Assembly (NCBI GenBank): GCA_002350845.1
Contig: DEFL01000013.1
Span: 1-64,000, forward strand
Length of the DNA stretch: 64,000 nucleotides
From: Christensenella sp. UBA2853
Lineage (GTDB): Bacteria > Bacillota > Clostridia > Christensenellales > Aristaeellaceae
Direction: 5' to 3'
Made by a program: the position numbers and the translations under genes
Shown here: piece by piece, positions 60,125 to 64,000 of the stretch
Numbering within the stretch: the first letter of the stretch is position 1
How the letters are laid out: each line of letters opens with the position of its first letter
The notes under the pieces: model-generated
What the model saw: the letters and a program-made list of their open reading frames with translations, nothing else
Told to the model about the DNA's origin: nothing
Databases searched by the model: none

Positions 60125-61978
60125 TCACTTCTGATAGTCAAGCAGCAGCCAGAGGAAGCTTCCGCTTTCCATGCGGATATACTCGGCTGATTTCTCTGTC
60201 CCGTCCATCAGATCCGTATAGCGCTCATTCTCATGCATCCAGACAGACTGGGTCATATCACTGAAATTGAACAGCGCCAGCAGTTTCTGTCCCTGATAAT
60301 ACCTTCCAATCCCCAGGACATGATCGTTGCCGGTCTCCAGAAGCCACGTGTCTGCAGCAGCATCAAACACCGGATACTCCCCATAACATTTCTCCAGCGC
60401 TTTGATGCCGTCAAATACGGCTTTGATATGACTTCCTTCTTCTGTTCTCTTCTCCGCGCGCACCCAGTCCATATTTCCGCGGTGCAGATAACGGCTGTCA
60501 TCCGCCTTCAGGGGATCCTGATGATAGGCTGAATCATTCTCCTGGGCCACTTCATCCCCGCTGTACAGCACCGGAACGCCGCTGAGGGTGAACATGAATG
60601 CATGCAGCATCAGATCACTTCTGACAGCTTTTTCCATTGCTTTGGGATCATCCGCTTCCCGTGCACTCTGTATGCCGCAAAGGGACGCAGTTGTTCCACA
60701 GAGTCTTGCATCACCCAGTCTCGGATCATCATTGTAGAGTTCTCCGCGTGAGGGACTGCCCTTCCATTTTCCGGTAAAGTAGTCATTGAGGTATTTCTTG
60801 TGCGGGACTTCCTGCTGTCCAAACTGGGCCAGAAAATCATAGTCCAGGCCCCAGCCGATGTCATCATGACAGCGCAGGTAGTTGAGGAAGGTGTATTCCC
60901 TGGGCAGGGCAAAGACCTGAGCAAGCTGATGCTTTAACAGCCGCACATCCTGCGTGGCCACTGTGTGCCAGATGGATGCCATCGTTGTAACGTTGTACAG
61001 CATATGGCATTCCGGTTTTTCCACGGTGCCGAAATACGGCACCACCTTGCTCGGCTCCATCACCACTTCGCCCAGAAGCAGCGTGCCCGGGCAGACGATC
61101 TCGCAGACCATCCGCATCATACGGACAAGCGTATGGACCTGAGGCAGGTTTCTGCATGTTGTTCCAAGGGCTTTCCAGATATACGGCGTTGCGTCCAGAC
61201 GGATCACGTCAATCCCGTGATTGCACAGGTTCAGCATGCAGTCCGTCATATCATTGAAAACCACGGGATTCGCATAATTGAGATCCCACTGATATGGGTA
61301 GAAGGTGGTCATGACGATTTTTCCTGCTTCCGGACACCAGGTAAAGTTGCCGGGCGCAGTGGTCGGGAACACCTGAGGGACTGTCTGCTCATAGGCATTG
61401 GGGATATCCCAGGAGTCATAGAAGAAATAGCGGTCCTGATACTCCTTTTCTCCGGCTCTTGCGCGCTTTGCCCATTCGTGGTCTTCACTCGTATGATTCA
61501 TCACAAAGTCAAGACAGACGGCAATTCCCCGCTGATGACATTCTTCAGTCAGTTCCGCGAGGTCCTCCATGGTGCCCAGTTCAGGCTGCACTTTTCGGAA
61601 ATCACTGACCGCGTATCCTCCGTCGCTGCGTCCCTTGGGGCTTTCCAGAAGCGGCATGAGATGCAGATAATTGACGCCGCAGGATTCAATATAGGGCAGC
61701 TTTTCTCTCACGCCGGCCAGCGTCCCTGCAAACGCATTGACATACACCAGCATGCCAACCAGCTCGTGCCCTTTGTACCAGGCAGGATGCTTTTCTCTCT
61801 GACGATCGATAGCCTTGAGTGATTCAGGACGTTCTTCCCACGCACGATACAGCATACTGACAAAATAATCGTATGCCTGCAGATCATTATGATAGATTTC
61901 GCAAAAAAGCCATTTCAGCTCTTCCTCATGTCGTCTGAACCGAACGGCAAATTCCTTTTTCCACTCGCTGGCATTCAT
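60125..61978 (-). CDS. GH13 subfamily 4 enzyme, amylosucrase-like
   Basis: This 617-residue alpha-amylase-family enzyme has an N-terminal helical domain of about 90 residues typical of amylosucrases, followed by the barrel. Catalytic residues are the nucleophile Asp in VIRLDATPYIWK, acid/base Glu in LLLGEVVM and the transition-state Asp in CHDDIGWG. DFVMNHTS and GYAVSDFR are further family motifs. Amylosucrase (EC 2.4.1.4) builds glucan from sucrose; related members hydrolyse or phosphorolyse sucrose, so the exact activity is open. No signal peptide. The ATG at 61978 follows AGGGAG; the upstream open frame lacks a ribosome site. Confidence 0.85.
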   Translation of the reverse strand: MNASEWKKEFAVRFRRHEEELKWLFCEIYHNDLQAYDYFVSMLYRAWEERPESLKAIDRQREKHPAWYKGHELVGMLVYVNAFAGTLAGVREKLPYIESCGVNYLHLMPLLESPKGRSDGGYAVSDFRKVQPELGTMEDLAELTEECHQRGIAVCLDFVMNHTSEDHEWAKRARAGEKEYQDRYFFYDSWDIPNAYEQTVPQVFPTTAPGNFTWCPEAGKIVMTTFYPYQWDLNYANPVVFNDMTDCMLNLCNHGIDVIRLDATPYIWKALGTTCRNLPQVHTLVRMMRMVCEIVCPGTLLLGEVVMEPSKVVPYFGTVEKPECHMLYNVTTMASIWHTVATQDVRLLKHQLAQVFALPREYTFLNYLRCHDDIGWGLDYDFLAQFGQQEVPHKKYLNDYFTGKWKGSPSRGELYNDDPRLGDARLCGTTASLCGIQSAREADDPKAMEKAVRSDLMLHAFMFTLSGVPVLYSGDEVAQENDSAYHQDPLKADDSRYLHRGNMDWVRAEKRTEEGSHIKAVFDGIKALEKCYGEYPVFDAAADTWLLETGNDHVLGIGRYYQGQKLLALFNFSDMTQSVWMHENERYTDLMDGTEKSAEYIRMESGSFLWLLLDYQK

Positions 61979-62040
61979 GATCAAAACACTCCCTAATGCT
62001 ATTGCAGGCATTCACGACCGTCAATGCTTGACTGTGTTTC

Positions 62041-62070
62041 ATTATAGCACGCCACGCAAAGCGCATACAA
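62041..62070 (-). promoter_or_regulatory. Promoter of the amylosucrase-like gene
   Basis: TATAAT (62041-62046) with a TGC extension on the minus strand and a weak TTGTAT (62065-62070) 18 bases away. Confidence 0.6.
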
Positions 62071-62170
62071 GCATTACTGCATGTCTCAAGAGAAATTCGC
62101 AAGGGCCCTCAGCAGCCTCTGAAATCGGTTTTTGGTTCGACAAATTCAACCCATGAGACACAAGTGCATG

Positions 62171-62200
62171 ATGACGCCACCCTATCCCTTGTGCTATAAT
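62171..62200 (+). promoter_or_regulatory. Promoter of the ParB-HAD gene pair
   Basis: ATGACG (62171-62176), an 18-base spacer and TATAAT (62195-62200) with a TGC extension on the plus strand, 75 bases upstream of the ATG. Confidence 0.6.
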
Positions 62201-62274
62201 CATTTTATATTGACACCGGAAGAATACCTTCATATGATGAATTTCAGGAACACAGATTCAGGAGGAATGGATTC

Positions 62275-63150
62275 ATGGGATATGTATCCCCCGCATTCAA
62301 AGAAGAAATCACGGATGCAATGAATTGCTATACGCCTTTCACCAAGCCTGTCAAGTCATCTCTTTTGAGGCGTCTGCTGGTGATTTCCGCACCGGTCACC
62401 AGCCTTCATCCCAATCCTGAGGATGAATTCACCGATCCCAATATCGGGCCCGATGAAGAGATTGTCAACGATTACGCAAAGAAAATCTCTTACAGCAGAA
62501 GCATGCTGAATCCGCTGCCCATGAAACCGCTGATTGTTGAAAGGATTTCAACCGGCGGGTATATGATTCTCAACGGGCATCACCGCTGGCTGGCCGCCAA
62601 GCGCCAGGGGGTCAAAAAACTCCCGATCATGATTGTCAATGCGACCCATGAAGATGATGTTCTCAACAGAATGAAGGAACTGGAAAACAGCATGTGTGTT
62701 TCGTTCGACCTGGATGAAGTGCTGCTCTGCCCGGACGCCTCCGTCCCGCTCGACCACCTGTCCTTTCCCAGGAACCTTCTGTATAAATGGCCGGTCCGCA
62801 AAGATGCCGGTTCTCTGCTCAGTGAGCTGCGCAGACTTGGTTTCGATGTGTGGGTATATACCGGAAACTACAAAGCGCCCGAATTGATTCAGAAGACGCT
62901 CAAAGCCCACGGCGGCATGGCGGACGGTATCATCAGCGGCATGAATCTGGCAAAATCCAACACCACACTGAAGACTGCTTTCACTCAGAAATACAACACC
63001 ATTCTTCATGTTGACAGTGAACGCATTCTCTGGGTACATCCTGCCACAAAAGAGTTTGACAGTCTGGAGCTGTCCAGGGATGCAGACTGGGCCAATGACG
63101 CGATCAGCAAAATCCAGAAGAAGCTTTCCGAAGAAAAGTCCAATTCGTAA
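62275..63150 (+). CDS. ParB-like domain fused to a HAD-like domain
   Basis: This 291-residue soluble protein has residues about 35-130 resembling a ParB/sulfiredoxin domain, with the motif LNGHHRWLAAKRQGVKKLPIMIV. From about residue 141 a HAD-like domain begins with SFDLDEVLLCPD (DxDxV motif I) and GFDVWVYTGNY (motif II, Thr). The late motif, VDSERILWVHP, lacks the usual DD. ParB-fold domains bind CTP or ATP, and Srx-like ones handle phosphoryl intermediates; the joint function is unknown. The ATG follows GGAGG. A homologue of the HAD half follows 26 bases downstream. Confidence 0.75.
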   Translation: MGYVSPAFKEEITDAMNCYTPFTKPVKSSLLRRLLVISAPVTSLHPNPEDEFTDPNIGPDEEIVNDYAKKISYSRSMLNPLPMKPLIVERISTGGYMILNGHHRWLAAKRQGVKKLPIMIVNATHEDDVLNRMKELENSMCVSFDLDEVLLCPDASVPLDHLSFPRNLLYKWPVRKDAGSLLSELRRLGFDVWVYTGNYKAPELIQKTLKAHGGMADGIISGMNLAKSNTTLKTAFTQKYNTILHVDSERILWVHPATKEFDSLELSRDADWANDAISKIQKKLSEEKSNS

Positions 63151-63176
63151 ATTATATCAAACAGAGGTGGTTGTCC

Positions 63177-63698
63177 ATGCCGGGAAAAAAGCTGCCGCCC
63201 GAAAGGAAGATGCGCATTTCCTTTGATCTGGATGAAGTACTCTTTGTTTCTCCTTTGAATCACAAGACTGAGCCTCCACTCAGGTTTCCTCTGAACAGAA
63301 TCTATAAGGAGAGGCTCCGCCTCGGCACGCCCAAGCTGATTCATGATCTGCAAAAACTGGATTATGAAGTCTGGGTCTATACGTCTTCCTTCCGAACCGA
63401 GTCATATATCAAAGGCCTGTTCAGGCACTATGGAGTCAAGTTTGACGGCATTATAAATGCGCAGCGGCACCTTGCAGAGGTGCAGGGACACAGAAAAGAC
63501 AGCATGCCCCAGAAAGTTCCGACCCATTACAGGATTTCACTGCATGTCGATGATGAATCCGTGGTCGTGACCTATGGCAAAATTTATGGCTTCGATGTGT
63601 ATCAGCTCGATGCACAGGACGATGACTGGGCGGAAAAAATCATTGAGCGCGCAAAGCAAGTCAGGGAAAAACAGGAACTGAAGGGTGCCCTCAGTTGA
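63177..63698 (+). CDS. HAD-like protein, tandem relative of the upstream HAD half
   Basis: This 173-residue protein is made of a HAD-like fold alone: motif I SFDLDEVLFVSP, motif II DYEVWVYTSSFRT, and an acidic motif LHVDDESVV that keeps the DD pair the upstream protein lacks. It aligns with residues about 140-290 of the ParB-HAD protein, so the two genes arose by duplication or by fusion to ParB. The ATG at 63177 follows GAGGTGG by six bases; the TTG two codons earlier overlaps that site. It is cotranscribed with the ParB-HAD gene and ended by a strong hairpin. Confidence 0.75.
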   Translation: MPGKKLPPERKMRISFDLDEVLFVSPLNHKTEPPLRFPLNRIYKERLRLGTPKLIHDLQKLDYEVWVYTSSFRTESYIKGLFRHYGVKFDGIINAQRHLAEVQGHRKDSMPQKVPTHYRISLHVDDESVVVTYGKIYGFDVYQLDAQDDDWAEKIIERAKQVREKQELKGALS

Positions 63699-63731
63699 GG
63701 CTCGCCTCCCTGTACTGTTGAATTCGAAATC

Positions 63732-63784
63732 AACAGGTTTTCTCCGAATCATCCACCTCCGGGGAAAACCTGTTTTCTTTTTTC
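63732..63784 (+). terminator. Terminator of the ParB-HAD / HAD pair
   Basis: A 15-bp stem with one G-T pair (63732-63746 with 63760-63774), loop of 13 bases, followed by TTCTTTTTTCC. Confidence 0.85.
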
Positions 63785-63827
63785 CTTGGCCCAGTCCCGC
63801 ATGCGGGAACGCTGCTTTTTCTGTGCC

Positions 63828-63857
63828 TTGTCACGATGCAGAAAACCATGCTACAAT
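63828..63857 (+). promoter_or_regulatory. Promoter of the C69 dipeptidase gene
   Basis: TTGTCA (63828-63833), an 18-base spacer and TACAAT (63852-63857) with a TGC extension, 60 bases before the ATG. Confidence 0.7.
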
Positions 63858-63917
63858 GCTCTGGATCACATTTCCCGAACGATAAACCGAGGCACACCGC
63901 CTGAAGGAGGAACTCAG

Positions 63918-64000
63918 ATGCCCTGTACCACTGTGCTGGTCGGCAAGAACGCCACCAATGACCATTCCACCATGATTGCCCGCACGGATGACGGCTTCTT
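63918..64000 (+). CDS. C69 family dipeptidase (partial, cut by the window end)
   Basis: Only the first 27 codons are present. They read MPCTTVLVGKNATND and MIARTDDG, the N-terminus of PepD/dipeptidase A (family C69), an N-terminal-nucleophile hydrolase in which the Cys at position 3 becomes the nucleophile. AAGGAGG lies seven bases before the ATG. It probably cleaves dipeptides in the cytoplasm. Confidence 0.82.
   Translation, partial: MPCTTVLVGKNATNDHSTMIARTDDGF

Overview
The window reads as a chromosomal segment of a Gram-positive anaerobe of the Clostridia. This is inferred from AGGAGG-type ribosome sites, frequent TTG and GTG starts, extended -10 promoters (TGnTAtAAT), Sec signal peptides of the short 'MKK...ALVMLLSVCAFA' type, SpoIIE/SpoIIA-like partner-switching genes, a FeoA-FeoB fusion and many ABC importers. 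Base composition is balanced and fairly even throughout. I see no rRNA, tRNA, insertion sequence, prophage or CRISPR array. The mix of hexuronate, glycoside and sugar-acid genes fits a gut or rumen organism, but that is inference.

Layout. 1-3.8 kb: a Gfo/Idh/MocA oxidoreductase divergent from uxuA-uxuB (hexuronate breakdown). 3.9-8.6 kb: a FbpABC/PotABCD-type importer with a DUF4867 gene. 8.7-12.9 kb: a Nudix hydrolase, anmK (anhydro-MurNAc kinase), a serine beta-lactamase-like hydrolase and an MFS carrier, together a possible cell-wall recycling group. 13.3-17.0 kb: an amino-acid ABC importer with an M20 peptidase placed inside the operon. 17.2-18.9 kb: a HAD phosphatase coupled to an AAA-CYTH (Ttd14-like) protein. 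19.3-24.2 kb: a second FbpABC-type importer ending in a glycerophosphodiesterase-like gene.

24.4-31.3 kb holds the first partner-switching locus: STAS antagonist, an unrecognised protein, an RsbW-like kinase, an ABCG-like ATPase with a membrane-embedded N-terminus, and an ABC-2 permease whose outer loop carries six repeats. Just upstream are a MATE carrier fused to an RsbW-like ATPase domain and a VanX-like dipeptidase. 31.5-41.4 kb is a colinear ECF sigma / NAGPA / VanZ-VOC / DUF218 / HlyD-like / C39-ABC / ABC block resembling an NHLM peptide exporter, but no precursor peptide is visible. A secreted M4 metalloprotease is divergent from it at 41.8-44.3 kb.

45.3-50.7 kb: a sugar-catabolic operon (GH2 glycosidase, ferredoxin-type aldo/keto reductase, IlvD/Edd dehydratase). 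51.2-52.9 kb: a stand-alone SpoIIE-type phosphatase. 53.0-55.9 kb: ferrous iron uptake (FeoAB fusion, a 53-residue Cys-rich protein, an HMA protein). 55.9-59.9 kb: a DUF218 gene and a second, complete partner-switching module (sensor phosphatase, kinase, STAS). 60.1-62.0 kb: an amylosucrase-like GH13 enzyme. 62.3-63.7 kb: a ParB-HAD fusion followed by a second HAD-like gene. The window ends in the first 27 codons of a C69 dipeptidase.

The strongest candidates for undescribed biology are the partner-switching genes wired to membrane transport (the ABCG/ABC-2 operon with its repeat loop, and the MATE-ATPase fusion), and the sigma-controlled NHLM-like export locus with a stripped-down adaptor and no recognisable cargo.
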